Below, one piece after another: positions 23,809 through 34,093 of a DNA stretch of 64,000 nt. A program made the position numbers and the translations under genes. The number at the start of each line of letters is the position of its first letter. The stretch's first letter is position 1. The notes under the pieces are model-generated. The model ran no database searches, had not been told where the DNA came from, and saw only the letters and a list, made by a program, of their open reading frames with translations. The DNA comes from Phytophthora colocasiae (taxonomy: Eukaryota > Oomycota > Peronosporomycetes > Peronosporales > Peronosporaceae), in contig JAGKQI010000049.1 in assembly GCA_018806915.1 (NCBI GenBank), positions 1,426,001 to 1,490,000 of the forward strand, given 5' to 3'.

Positions 23809-25546
23809 ATGGCGTCACTGGACACTTTGGCGCTGTATGAGCGTATCCTGGCGCACGTGAGGCCGCAGGAGCTGCACCGAAGCTCCAATATTATTCTGAA
23901 AGAGCAATACTCTACGCTGGCAAAAGTTGTGGATGATGCTGTGGCTACTTTTGCCAAAGTTGAAGAAGTTCGTGATGCAGTGAACCAATTGGAACAGGGA
24001 AAACCTTCTGCTGGTCGTAGTGAAAGTCTTCTGGAAGTGATGGATAGTACTATGCAACTACAGCAGAAATTGGAAAAGAAATTGGAAAAAGTGGCTGCTA
24101 AAATGAAAGTGAAAGACTTGGAGGTGGAAGAGAAGAAGAGGAAACGAGAAGAAGAAGACAAAAAGGAGAAAACTGTAGAATCTTCTTCAAGTGAATCATT
24201 TAGTGGTTCGTCAAGTGGTTCATCCAGCAGTGGAGAAGAAAAGATGGTACGGAAGAAGAAGAAACAAGTGGTTGAGCGGAAAGCGAACGGATCTGGAGAG
24301 GAAAAGACGAAGAACTCAGATTTGACGCTGGCTCAGGAAGCTCTGAAAACAATTAGAAGCATTAAGGTGTTCGAAAGATCGGTTCAGGATCACATGCAGT
24401 ACCAGTGGGTGACGGCATTGTTCAACATCAAGCAGATCCTCAACCGTCAAGCTGGTTACAATGCACATACAACAGATAACGCAGCAGTCGAGGTTGTTGC
24501 TCGTGCGCTTGAAGCTTCTGTTAAGGTGTTCAGAAAGATCGAGTGGACTACAGAGTACGTGAAGCAAATGAAGTCTTTGATCGCTGTGTTGTCGGACGCA
24601 TGCTCCAAGAATGAGGTGCTACGCGTCTTCTTCCACCGGTAAGAATTGTGTCAGTCGTTTTGAGGATGTTAACTCGCTAATTTCCTTATGAGGATAGTGC
24701 CCGAGCAGAGCTGGAGAGTCTTGAAATGAGTGTCCCTGCTAAGCTTCAGAGCGCTACTGAGAGTTTTGCCATCACGAAGCCTGCAGCGACGGGCATCTCA
24801 TTGGAAGATCTGCTAGGGACTTATATCAAGCTGAGCCACAAAATCCATTCGCAGTCGCCCACTACAAAGCCGAAACGTATTCTAGAAGCACTGGGGTTGA
24901 TCCAGCAAGTGATGGCGGACGACTTCATTTGTGTGCACTCAGACGCTGTGCTTGCGTCTGTGACTGACGTGCGTCGTTGGATTACTGAGGCTCCACTTCA
25001 AGACGACACAGCCAAAGCATACCGTCTATATGCGAGCAATATTGCTGCGTACGGTAAAAAGTTTCCAGACAAGCAAAAACAACGTGAATGGGGGAAGTAC
25101 GTGCTCTATCTCTAACTTACTGAACTCCCGCGGTTAAACTTACTCTACCCCTCTTGATTTGCACCAGGCTTTCTACTGGTGTGCGTGCGCTTCTTGATGT
25201 GGTAAAAACAAAATTGAGACACTCGTCTCAGCCAGTGGTTTCGAAGGCGCCGTCGTGGTCAAAGGCAACGGAAGCGAAGGTGGGGGTTTTGATGTCGGTA
25301 TTAGCTCAGCTGGAACAATGGCAGGATGGCATTTTTTCTCTGGATCAACTTGACAAGGAGTTAAAGAAACTCAACGACGTGATAGCCTACCGGTCGAGTG
25401 ATTGGGAACCTCTTTCGGACTCATCTACCATCGACTGTTTAGACAAGTTGACTACTTGCATCGAGCTGATCAAAAAGAAAGAGCACCGTGCCAAGCGTCT
25501 GAAGACTGTGAACAAGTGGAAGGCCAAGTGTTTGAACCGGCAATAG
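23809..25546 (+). CDS. Paralogue A of an unrecognised helical protein family, about 535 aa
   Basis: Exons 23809-24638, 24698-25096 and 25168-25546 join in frame; the introns are 59 and 71 nt with GT-AG ends. Residues about 1-105 are helical with motifs LYERI and EVRDAVNQLEQ that recur in paralogues C and D. Residues about 95-190 form a strongly charged Lys/Glu coiled coil with a Ser-rich stretch. The rest is all-helical with no known domain visible. There is no signal peptide, and the basic patches suggest nuclear location (inference). I started at the ATG at 23809 because the paralogues begin at the equivalent residue. Function unknown. Confidence 0.8.
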
Positions 25547-25700
25547 CAGCTGACGATCGTTTTTTCCTATTTTCATGGAGGCTCTACTCACTCTACTCAC
25601 GCGTTATCTGAAATAGACTCCTTCGCTTTCCTCCGTCTCGGTTACTGATGCTGCATTCTGTACGTGCCTGACATTATCGCTTCAACAAACCCTGATAACC

Positions 25701-26564
25701 ATGAAGCACAGTTCCGGAGGTTACGAACTGATCCAGAAGAATATGGGGGAATTGGAAGGTGTGGTGGTTCGCCAAGACACTCAAGTGACTGAGGTAGTGG
25801 CTCAGGCAGTTGGTATTCCTTGGGAGGCCAGCAACAAGTACGTAATCCATCGATTGCCAGCGAACAAGAAGGTCAAGAACGACCCGAATGATCCTTCTGG
25901 ATGGTCTCCAACAGGACCAGAGTTGAAGGCTCTCGAGCCCTTTATGCGTGCTCAAGAAGAGAGTTGGTTCCTATCGCGTATCGTCCTCCAGTATTTGGGT
26001 TGTGGGAACTTACGTCCATTGAAGATGCACTTGACTATCGCAGGTGAAACAGGAGACGTGTACGTGATCGATCGTCCGTATAAGTGCGGTGGGGCATTGT
26101 GCTGTCCTCTTGAAATGAAGTTAAGTGGGATGAGCGGCAACTCGGAAGTCAAGCGAATTGGACGTGTTCGTGAGGATTTCTCGCCATATCTGGGACGCTG
26201 TTGTTCGGCGTGCTGTTTAGCCACTTCGTATACGGATATTGAACGTGCACTACCTGATGGGACGTACGAGAAACGCTACTCACTGAGAATCAACCAGGCT
26301 TGTTGTGGCCGAGTCAACAATTGTTGTGCACCTTCATGCTGCCGTAATGACGCCGTGTACGACATTTTGGACCCTGATGGAGCTGTCGTCGCAAATCTAC
26401 AGGTGAGTTTCGGCACTGGGGAATGTCTTAAAGCGCTGTGTCGAGCTGGTGGGGGGTTTACGAATTACGTGCTTCAATTTCCTCGAGATTCCACAGCACA
26501 GGACCGTGCACTACTTCTTGCCGCCCTCTTCCATCTAGACTATGCCTTGTTTGAGAAGCAGTAG
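25701..26564 (+). CDS. Phospholipid scramblase family protein, 287 aa
   Basis: Single-exon gene. The central and C-terminal parts fit the scramblase (LURP-like) beta-barrel fold: FLSRIVLQYLGC, DRPYKCGGALCCPLEM, and a Cys-rich segment (RINQACCGRVNNCC) typical of the palmitoylated scramblase core. A C-terminal hydrophobic stretch (LLLAALFHLDYALF) would be the membrane helix. Family members are linked to calcium-dependent lipid movement or membrane signalling, although direct scrambling by this family is debated. The frame is intact. It sits about 155 bp after paralogue A on the same strand and 118 bp before the Harbinger element. Confidence 0.88.
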   Translation: MKHSSGGYELIQKNMGELEGVVVRQDTQVTEVVAQAVGIPWEASNKYVIHRLPANKKVKNDPNDPSGWSPTGPELKALEPFMRAQEESWFLSRIVLQYLGCGNLRPLKMHLTIAGETGDVYVIDRPYKCGGALCCPLEMKLSGMSGNSEVKRIGRVREDFSPYLGRCCSACCLATSYTDIERALPDGTYEKRYSLRINQACCGRVNNCCAPSCCRNDAVYDILDPDGAVVANLQVSFGTGECLKALCRAGGGFTNYVLQFPRDSTAQDRALLLAALFHLDYALFEKQ

Positions 26565-26830
26565 AAGCACAAAACCACAAGGAAGCTGTAAAAGGTTATT
26601 TTTCTTGCTATTCTACTTTGTAGTGGTTTATCGTGGTGTTCTTGAAATCTGTCCTTGAATTCGATAGCGTAATGCTTGAATAGAGAACTTTCGGAGCCTG
26701 TTTTTCGTGCGTGTTTCAGCTTCAGTTCGAGGTAGACGTTGGTTAGGGGTTGTATGTCAACTCAAACATGGGTAGGTTTGAGCTAGTGACCCAGTTACCT
26801 CAAGCCTACCCCTGCTGTATTTGAGTTGAG

Positions 26831-28024
26831 ATGGGTGGTGGTGACAGCCATTTCAAGACGTGCGCGATGTTTGTTGGGCCTAAGCTAACTGCCGATCAAG
26901 CGGTGGACGTGTTGGAGCAAGTGTGGCGTCTTTCCCGCGGCAGAAAGAAGCGGTTTTTGCGGATGATGAGGGTGCTCAAGAAGCTACACTGCTTTCGGTT
27001 GCGTGATGCAGCCGCTGTTGTTGATCATTCTCGTCGTTTTGACAAAATGCTGTCAGATGCAGTAGCACGCATTCGATTTCGGTTTACGATGGATCAACTG
27101 CATCTGCTTGCGTCTGTGCTGAGACTTCCTCGAGATGGAGTTAGAACTAGTGCTGGAGATAACGTGCGACGAGTCGAAGCATTCGCGATGGTTTGCCGAA
27201 GACTTTCTGAGGCGTCGAAGCTGTACACGGTAGCTTCCGAGTTTGGTAGGTCTACTGCTGCTTACAGCCGTATCGTTGCGGCTACGGTTAGTTTGCTCTA
27301 CAAGAACCACAAAGATATACTGTATTTCAACGAAGAACTGATTGCGTCAAGGATTGAGGCCTATTGTATGGCTACTCGAAATTCTGGTGCTCCGCTTCGC
27401 CGATGTTGGGGTTTTATAGACGGCACCAAGCAGTACATATCTCGCCCAAGTGCTCGTGAAATTGGATCTCTACCTAACGAAAACTTGCAGAGATCGGTTT
27501 ATAATGGTCATCCTAGAAAGCATTGCTTTAACTGGCAGAGTATCCAGGCTCCTGATGGAATAATTGTCAGCTTGTTTGGGCCAGTAGAAGGGAGAAAGCA
27601 CGATTCGACTATGCTGAGTGTCAGTGGAGTCCTAGAGGTTATGGAAGAAAATCGGGACGGAATTTTCTTAAATAGAGTGATATATGGAGATCCTGCATAC
27701 GGGTGCGGCAGATTTGTTTGTTCACCGTCGTCTGTTGCAAGCAGCGCAGGGGCGACTTTTAATGAGGGCATGTGCAGTGTACGCGAAAGCGTTGAATGGG
27801 GATTTGGCCGTGTGAAAACGTTGTGGGAGTTTATGAATTGGGACAAGAAGCAACGAGTGCGTCAGAGTGCTGTTGGGCTAAATTTCTACGTTGCCGTGCT
27901 TCTGTTTAACTGTCATACTTGCCTGCAGCCATTAGGAAATCAAGTTTCTATGTATTTTGGTCTAGCACCGCCTAGTTTGGAGTTTTATCTGGGTGGCAGC
28001 GCGCTGCATGACGACATACCATGA
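26831..28024 (+). CDS. Harbinger DDE transposase, 397 aa
   Basis: An intact DDE_4-type nuclease. The predicted catalytic acids are D197 in GFIDGTK, D287 in IYGDPAYG and E322 in ESVEWGFGRVK, and the family's conserved EGRKHDS motif is also present at about 254-260. The N-terminal 180 residues are basic and helical. In this superfamily the transposase needs a Myb-like partner to enter the nucleus and bind the ends; that partner lies at 28031-29013 on the other strand. All key residues are present, so this copy may be active if the partner is. Confidence 0.93.
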   Translation: MGGGDSHFKTCAMFVGPKLTADQAVDVLEQVWRLSRGRKKRFLRMMRVLKKLHCFRLRDAAAVVDHSRRFDKMLSDAVARIRFRFTMDQLHLLASVLRLPRDGVRTSAGDNVRRVEAFAMVCRRLSEASKLYTVASEFGRSTAAYSRIVAATVSLLYKNHKDILYFNEELIASRIEAYCMATRNSGAPLRRCWGFIDGTKQYISRPSAREIGSLPNENLQRSVYNGHPRKHCFNWQSIQAPDGIIVSLFGPVEGRKHDSTMLSVSGVLEVMEENRDGIFLNRVIYGDPAYGCGRFVCSPSSVASSAGATFNEGMCSVRESVEWGFGRVKTLWEFMNWDKKQRVRQSAVGLNFYVAVLLFNCHTCLQPLGNQVSMYFGLAPPSLEFYLGGSALHDDIP

Positions 28025-28030
28025 GGGAAC

Positions 28031-29013
28031 TTAGTTTTTTTGCTGCTGGAGAATTTTCAATACAAACTCTTGCATCCGCTTGTCGCGAGCTTCATCTGCC
28101 AGGAGACGACGATCTTCAAGTTGAAGTTCATGAGCGCGACGCTTTTCAGCTTCTTCTGTAGCGTGAACTCGTTTTTTCTCCTCTTGCTCGCGCTCAAACT
28201 GAAGGCGCTCCATCTTGTACTTATACTTGGCCTTATCGTCTTCGTCTGCACCCATGAGAGCACGAGTTATTCCATTAGACACTACATCGAGGCGCTCTCG
28301 CTTGCTAACTTTCTTTTTGCGACCGCTACTGGCACCTGAAGATGATCGACTAGTGCGCTTAATTGGTGTTGCGGCAATAAACGCATCAGATAGTGCTGTT
28401 TCCTCCACATCTTCTTCCGCTTCATCATGCGTGGTATGGTTAACTTCAGAAGGACCCTCAGTTATGTCCTCGTCCTCGAATGTAATTTCTCCCATTGCAA
28501 GACGGCGCAAAGTTCTCCAGAATTCTCAATGCCGCGCTGCTTGGCTGTCTGTTCTTCCTTGCGTTGAGCTTCTTTTTCGTCCCAGTCACTAATTAGCGCC
28601 ACGATATTCTGAAGCAGCACTTCGCGCTCTGCATACTCCTCTACTGACCCCGACTTGCGCATCGATTGACACTGGTCCGCTTTGTACTGGTTGACGAGAT
28701 TGGTGAAGCGGGTACGCATAGCTGTTCCAGGTTTATTTAAGCCAAACGACTTATCTAGCCGACAGTGTATAGCGATGTCGTCAAAGACCTTCATGATGCC
28801 CTTCGACGTCCCAACAGCAGATGCCCACGGACGGAAGGTGTTCACGGCCTTAAGAAGAACTATGTCGTCTGCAGCAGCGAATTTCTGGCGTATTGGCGGT
28901 CGTGCAAGAAGGGCCTTCCTCTCCCGAGCGTCAAGCTCTGTGTTAACTGCATTGCCAACTTGTTCACCTCCAGTCGAGAGGCCCTGCTGCTCGTCAGACT
29001 GACTAGGCATCAT
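28031..29013 (-). CDS. Harbinger Myb/SANT-like partner protein, one frameshift
   Basis: The frame from 29013 encodes a Myb/SANT-like helical DNA-binding domain (DDIVLLKAVNTFRPWAS through RFTNLVNQY, residues about 45-115). It is followed by a helical segment to about residue 170, where the frame ends at 28462. A second frame (28510-28031) continues with an acidic stretch, a basic patch (SSGRKKKVSKRER) and a long Arg/Glu coiled coil. The shift is near 28517-28524 at an AATTCT context and looks like one missing base. The 3' end lies 6 bp from the 3' end of the convergent transposase gene. Confidence 0.78.
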
Positions 29014-29333
29014 GGTATTCTGGAGACGCTGGTGCTTGCGATGCTAACTGGAAATGAAGTTGAAATATGCTGTTGAACTCCGAAAATAGCGTTTTAGGTT
29101 TCTGTTGAGGTGGTCTATCTCAAACTGAAACGTAACTCAAACGGAGATCCGAAAGTTCTCTAATGACTCCCCAATGGTTCAGTTAGGCTCTTGCCAAGCT
29201 TGACTGGCGGTCTGCACGCTAGTATCGCTCGTTGTTGATTTTATTTATCTTGGCCTGCTTGAATTGCTTTGCTTTGGCTTGTACTGTAGGTTGCTTCTGG
29301 ATATTTGAATGGGATAGGCTCTTGATTCTCAGT

Positions 29334-32297
29334 CTACCGACGCGCACTACCCAGTCTTTTTGTGTTTTTGGAAGAGCCTGGCTCCGATCCCTTTGCAGTT
29401 GCTTGCATGTAGCGTTTGATCAGTAGCACGTGATTCCGTTGTGGCATGTGCTTTGCTGTACCAACTCCACCACTTGAGGTAGATGTCGAACTGCCACAAA
29501 CGCTTTCCGCTAGTCTCACTGACACTTGACTCGAAGTGGTGCTGAATCGGTCACTGTCGTGTCGACGACCCCCTTTACCGTGCTTACGACGGTGTCGTGT
29601 CAAATGCTTTGCCCGTGCGAGATCCAACGACGCCACTTCGTCATCATCCAATATTTCTTCGTCTTCGTATTCGATCTCCACGTCTTCAGCTCTCGGGGAT
29701 GGCTTGTGTGGCGTCGCTGGGCGGCTGTTGTTGTGAGGCGATCGTGGCGTCGCTGGGCGGCTGTTGTTGTGAGGCGATCGTGGAGTCGATACAGGAGTTC
29801 GTGGAGTCGATACAGGAGTTCGTGGAGTCGATACAGGAGTTCGGGGAGACATAGGTCGATTGGGAGACACCACATGAGGAGAGGTAGGTGGAGTTGCTCG
29901 AATTTGGTCTTTGGGAGAAAGCGCAGCCGTCCTAAGGTGACGTGGACTGGCAGACGCCAATGGACTTGACAGTGGCGCTGGTCGATTATTGCTTTGACGA
30001 GGACTGGGTAGATGCTTGGGGCTGTTGTTACTTTCAACACTAACTGTCGATGGAGGGCGACACACGGACGGTGGCCGAGGCGTAGTAGGTCGGGATGCTT
30101 CTCCAGTACTAGAGCTTGTGGATGGTCGTGTTTCTCCACATTCACTACTTCCGTCACTACGAGTGCCAAACGATGGCGCCTCATTCTGCTGCATCTCCTC
30201 GAACGTACGGGAGAAATAGCGTCCTCGCGTGAACCGATGTGACTCAATGAACTTCGGTAGCATTATTAGCCCATTCTTCGATCGCTTCACGTATTCCAGC
30301 TTCATTCTCTGACGTTCTTTCCTGTATTTCTCCGAGTGGGACCAGTGATCTCCATCGTGAGTATAGTCTGGCGGCAAAATCTTATTGCAAAATTCTTGCA
30401 AGTCCAGATCGTTACTATTATCCGTGTCATACCGCTTGAAGAGTCCCAAACATTGAGCTGGCGTCAGGCGAAACCCAAGAGCAAGGAGCCGCTCTCGGAA
30501 CTCGTCCATTGTCACATGGCTAGCCTTCTTGAATATTTTGTACGCTTGACGAAAAGTATCCGAGCTGCGAGACGTAGACTGCTGAATCTTGTCCCGAATA
30601 CGCATTTCGATCTCATCTAAACTCCAGCTTTCCATTTCAATTTCAGTCATGTACTGGTCAGGATTCGCCATAGCATGCTCTTTCTTGTTCTTCGCCTCAA
30701 TGCGATGCAACTCGTCAGCAGCTGCCACCCATGAAATGCCTGTGTAATCTGGAGGCAGAACACCATGAATGAACTCGTTCAGATCAATGTCTCCACTTCC
30801 ATCCTTGTCAAAGCGACGGAAAAGAATATCCGACTGGACTCGTGTCAACGCTAGTCCAATAGCCTCAAGCGCTGCATGAAACTCGTGTGGCTTAATTCCG
30901 TTGACCTTCTTGAAAATTTTGAAGGCTTGCCGAAAGCAATCCGAAGATTTGGAAGTACGCTGTTCGATCTTCTCGCGTAGCATCCTCTCAATATCTGCAA
31001 TGGTCCACGACTCTTGCACTGATTGCACCGCCATCGAGTACAACTTTCGACGTGAATCATCAACTTTTTGTTTGTCCTTGACTGACAACCAGAAGGAGGT
31101 GGAGTTGTCATCGAGCATAACTCCTTGAACAAACTTGTTCACGTCCAGATCGCCAGTTTTATCAAAGTCAAATGTATCAAAAAGATCTTGCAACTGCTTC
31201 TCAGAAATCTTCAGTCCAAGCCTTCGCATGGCAGCACTTAAATCGCTGCGCGAGATCCCTACAGGTTTGCCGAATAACATGAAAGCTTGCTGGAAGCGAT
31301 CTGTTTCCTCCGACAGTTGATCCATTCGTTCTCGTAGCATCGCTACGAGCTGTTTTGTTGAGAGAGATGCTTCTTGGCTGACCGAGCTTCTATCTGTTCT
31401 GACTGATCTTGCACTCATCGGGCGATCCCTTGCGAATATCGTCGTGGCAAATTCGATGCTGTCAATCACTCCATCTCTGTCCTTGTCATAGCGAACAAAG
31501 AGCTCCCGGCATTTTGGCGGGGATAGTTGAATCTGGAGCATTCCTAAATGACGGTGAAAGTCTGCAAACGTAATTGCGTCTGAGTTAGTAAAGCACCTGA
31601 AGGCTTGCGCGACGGGGTCTGCCGTTCCACGAGGTATTTTTTCCTCAAGTCTCCGAGCGACACATCTCTCAAGCTCGTCCAGAGCCATATATTCGTACGC
31701 AGGCTGCGAATTCTTCGAACTAGACCCCGATGCACCACTACTTACTGCAGCTGGCAACCGAGGTGACTTGGTTGGGAGTCTAGGTGCAGCTTTCACGGGT
31801 GATACAACCGCCGGGGTTGGTGACGGCTCATCATCGGGTGAAAAGAACGTTTCGGGTAGAAATATCCGCTGCGCAAAGGTAGGATAATCGATCTCCCCGA
31901 TGTCTTCCTGATCGATACGGCTAAATAGCTCATTGCAAAGCCTTGGGGCTGCCTGTATACGGAGACGTACGACCTTGTGCTGGAAGCATTCTGGTGTAAT
32001 TGTGTTTGTAGTTGTGAAAAAGCGAAAGGCCTGGCGAGAATAATTCTCATATGCGCTAGAGGTAGAAATGCTGGGGTCAACCGTACAAAACATCGCGTGG
32101 ACAGCTTTGCGCAACTCCTTGATAAGGACATCCACAGACGTAATCTTGGTTGCCAGAATCGGATCACCGCTTGGTGTATCACCTGGAAGCGAGCGCGGCG
32201 TTCTACCCGCTGGGCGGGTCGGGTGACTTGACCGCGACTTGTCGAGAGCGTAGCCTGCACCGCTCAGCGCGAGACTGCCTACAGGAGGCCCCTCCAT
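29334..32297 (-). CDS. Five-EF-hand calcium-binding protein with Pro/Ser-rich tail, 987 aa
   Basis: Intact single-exon gene. Five EF-hand pairs are recognisable from their canonical or near-canonical loops: about residue 129 (DQEDIGEIDYPTF, weak), 271 (DKDRDGVIDSIEF), 377 (DFDKTGDLDVNKF), 497 (DKDGSGDIDLNEF) and 624 (DTDNSNDLDLQEF). Each lies in a repeated module of about 115 residues that starts with a helix of the form LxxLEEKI and ends with the loop. Residues about 720-930 are Pro/Ser/Thr-rich with tandem TPVSTPR and SPHNNSRPATPR units, and a short acidic patch follows. No transmembrane segment. A calcium-responsive scaffold, perhaps cytoskeletal or flagellar, is plausible but not shown. 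Confidence 0.85.
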   Translation of the reverse strand: MEGPPVGSLALSGAGYALDKSRSSHPTRPAGRTPRSLPGDTPSGDPILATKITSVDVLIKELRKAVHAMFCTVDPSISTSSAYENYSRQAFRFFTTTNTITPECFQHKVVRLRIQAAPRLCNELFSRIDQEDIGEIDYPTFAQRIFLPETFFSPDDEPSPTPAVVSPVKAAPRLPTKSPRLPAAVSSGASGSSSKNSQPAYEYMALDELERCVARRLEEKIPRGTADPVAQAFRCFTNSDAITFADFHRHLGMLQIQLSPPKCRELFVRYDKDRDGVIDSIEFATTIFARDRPMSARSVRTDRSSVSQEASLSTKQLVAMLRERMDQLSEETDRFQQAFMLFGKPVGISRSDLSAAMRRLGLKISEKQLQDLFDTFDFDKTGDLDVNKFVQGVMLDDNSTSFWLSVKDKQKVDDSRRKLYSMAVQSVQESWTIADIERMLREKIEQRTSKSSDCFRQAFKIFKKVNGIKPHEFHAALEAIGLALTRVQSDILFRRFDKDGSGDIDLNEFIHGVLPPDYTGISWVAAADELHRIEAKNKKEHAMANPDQYMTEIEMESWSLDEIEMRIRDKIQQSTSRSSDTFRQAYKIFKKASHVTMDEFRERLLALGFRLTPAQCLGLFKRYDTDNSNDLDLQEFCNKILPPDYTHDGDHWSHSEKYRKERQRMKLEYVKRSKNGLIMLPKFIESHRFTRGRYFSRTFEEMQQNEAPSFGTRSDGSSECGETRPSTSSSTGEASRPTTPRPPSVCRPPSTVSVESNNSPKHLPSPRQSNNRPAPLSSPLASASPRHLRTAALSPKDQIRATPPTSPHVVSPNRPMSPRTPVSTPRTPVSTPRTPVSTPRSPHNNSRPATPRSPHNNSRPATPHKPSPRAEDVEIEYEDEEILDDDEVASLDLARAKHLTRHRRKHGKGGRRHDSDRFSTTSSQVSVRLAESVCGSSTSTSSGGVGTAKHMPQRNHVLLIKRYMQATAKGSEPGSSKNTKRLGSARR
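29708..29842 (-). repeat. Minisatellite in the EF-hand protein tail
   Basis: Two perfect 36-bp units (29708-29743, 29744-29779) are followed by three 21-bp units (29780-29800, 29801-29821, 29822-29842). Both lengths are multiples of three, so they encode Pro/Ser peptide repeats in frame. The perfection of the units suggests recent slippage. Confidence 0.9.
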
Positions 32298-32636
32298 ATT
32301 CCAGAGAGTAGACTATTGCTGAGTGCTCCAAATTTGTCAAAGGCGACTGACAGCGACAATAGAGGCCAACGGAGTTGCCTTCACCAAGCTGCCACCGCGC
32401 ATGCCACCAGTGAAACGCCCACGCCCATTAGCATTTATAGGCTCAATATTTTTCACATACTTCAGGGCCGTCAACCATAAGACACCGATTCATATATATA
32501 GCCCGGTAGGAAGAAAAAACGACGCCTGCCACGTCAATCAGCTGAATCGATGACAATACGTTGATCAGAAACTCTGCCGGCATCCAGAAGGGGCTCTTCT
32601 TTCATTCACGTTGTCTGTTGCTTCGCTCAGCCCGTT
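32298..32636. other. Intergenic region between EF-hand and METTL18-like genes
   Basis: About 340 bp with no supported gene. It holds the upstream region of the EF-hand gene and the 3' flank of the methyltransferase gene, both on the minus strand. I see no clear promoter motif. Confidence 0.6.
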
Positions 32637-33544
32637 CTAAACTTCTGCATAAGTGAGCTCCACAATCTCTCGGATGTTAGAGCGACAGTCGCGCTCTTCC
32701 CACACTGTTTCAGCTTTGAATACCCCGTCCGCCTGCACCAGCCCCACAAAGTGCTGCACGCTGCCATTCGTACCAAAGTAGTACTTCTTGGCTGCTACCA
32801 GTGCTCGAGAGTTGGGAGAGCGGCGCAGATGCCGCTTAATCGTCTACAGCATGTTTCACAGAGTAAGTAAATCAAACCCTTCAATGTTGTATCAACTACT
32901 GTACAACGTACCTGGTACAGTTCAACAGCCACATCTTCCGTGTAGATGGTCTCAGCTGTCAATATGAGGTCAAACTGCATCTGCTCTTCACTCAGGAGCT
33001 CCACTTCCTTCATGTATTGCGACATACTGCTCCAAGCTCCAGCGTAAAACTCCGCTTTACTGTACATCTTCTCGTCCTTCACGTTTCTCAGTACATTTGG
33101 ACATGTCGTGAGCTCCAGCACCTCCTTGTTGTAGTCACTGAACACCACTCGCTGGGCGCCTCTTTGCATCGCGTGAATGCCTGGTAATCCATGGCCACAG
33201 CCCAGTTCTAGCACTGAAGCAGGCATTTGCACCTCCCCTTGACGAATTTGGTCCTCCACAAACTTGACCAGGTCTACAGCACACTCCCAGAGCTTGAATC
33301 CTCCTTCATATACACCCGTTTGTACGTCGGAAGTGGTCAAAATGGAGCTGATGGCGCCTGTACGCGCCAGAAAGCCTGCGTCTGTTGTATTGACGATTTC
33401 GAACGCCATGGAGTCAATTTGGACAGCTGAGAACGCAGTTAAGGACGAGGATGGAGAACAGACAAAGCGCTCGCCCCTGCGCATGGGCGTGGAGGCCTTG
33501 GGGCCGGAGGAAGGAGCTGCAGAGGCAGGGGGCAACCGCGCCAT
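32637..33544 (-). CDS. METTL18/HPM1-like protein-histidine methyltransferase
   Basis: Two exons, 33544-32912 and 32843-32637, with a 68-nt GT-AG intron, give about 279 aa. The conserved entry TTSDVQTGVYEGGFKLWEC is characteristic of METTL18/Hpm1, followed by the SAM motif VLELGCGHGLPGIHA and the acceptor-site strand FDLILTAETIY. In other eukaryotes the enzyme methylates a histidine of a large-subunit ribosomal protein. The start is uncertain: ATGs at 33544, 33481 and 33409 are in frame, and all leave the catalytic domain whole. The gene ends the unique core; the inverted repeat begins about 75 bp upstream of its start. Confidence 0.82.
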
Positions 33545-34093
33545 CCACCTCGAAGTTAAAGGAAAACATGTTAATCGCCCCACAAACCGCGCAAGCGCAT
33601 ATATCATCGTATTGGATAGGCTTTTCTCAGTCCAACGCAATACCTCCAAAACATTATAGAAATGATTGGTATGTACTATCAAAGGATTCAGGCAGCACAT
33701 TACAAAAGGACTTTGCAGGAAGCATTTGCCAAGTTTTCTGAAGCCACTCCCACTTTAGCACTGGACTGGACTTACTTCCTCTCGCTTCCTCTTCTTCTCA
33801 GAATAATTCTTCGCAATCATCCTATCCGCCACTACAGCTCATCTCTGCTCAATTAGCTAACCTAACTTGATGCATTGTTTCCATTATGGGTACGGTATTA
33901 GGAACTTTGTGCTCTTACTTCTTCCATCAAAGCTGCCAGAAGTGCCCCAAAGCCACCCACCCACACTAAGCACTAGGGTCCAATTGCCACCGGCGTTTAA
34001 CTTTTCTAAATTGGCGGGGAGTTTGAAAAACCCACAATTCGAGAAAAGGCAGGCAGTTCTCGTGCACCTACTCGTTTCATTCAAGCAAGACAC

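Larger units (their letters stand above)
26682..29161 (+). mobile_element. PIF/Harbinger DNA transposon with terminal inverted repeats and 3-bp target duplication
   Basis: Both ends carry AGAGAACTTTCGGA as a perfect 14-bp inverted repeat (26682-26695 and 29148-29161), with weaker similarity continuing inward to a shared GTTTCAG. The trinucleotide AAT flanks both sides (26679-26681 and 29162-29164), matching the 3-bp target duplication of this superfamily. Inside are two convergent genes, a DDE transposase (+) and a Myb/SANT-like protein (-), the standard Harbinger pair. Length is about 2.48 kb. It landed between the scramblase and the EF-hand gene without breaking either. Confidence 0.9.

Noticed and set aside
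29600..30247. Frames overlapping the EF-hand tail on both strands
   Set aside because: They are by-products of the in-frame minisatellite and Pro/Ser-rich codons of the EF-hand protein.
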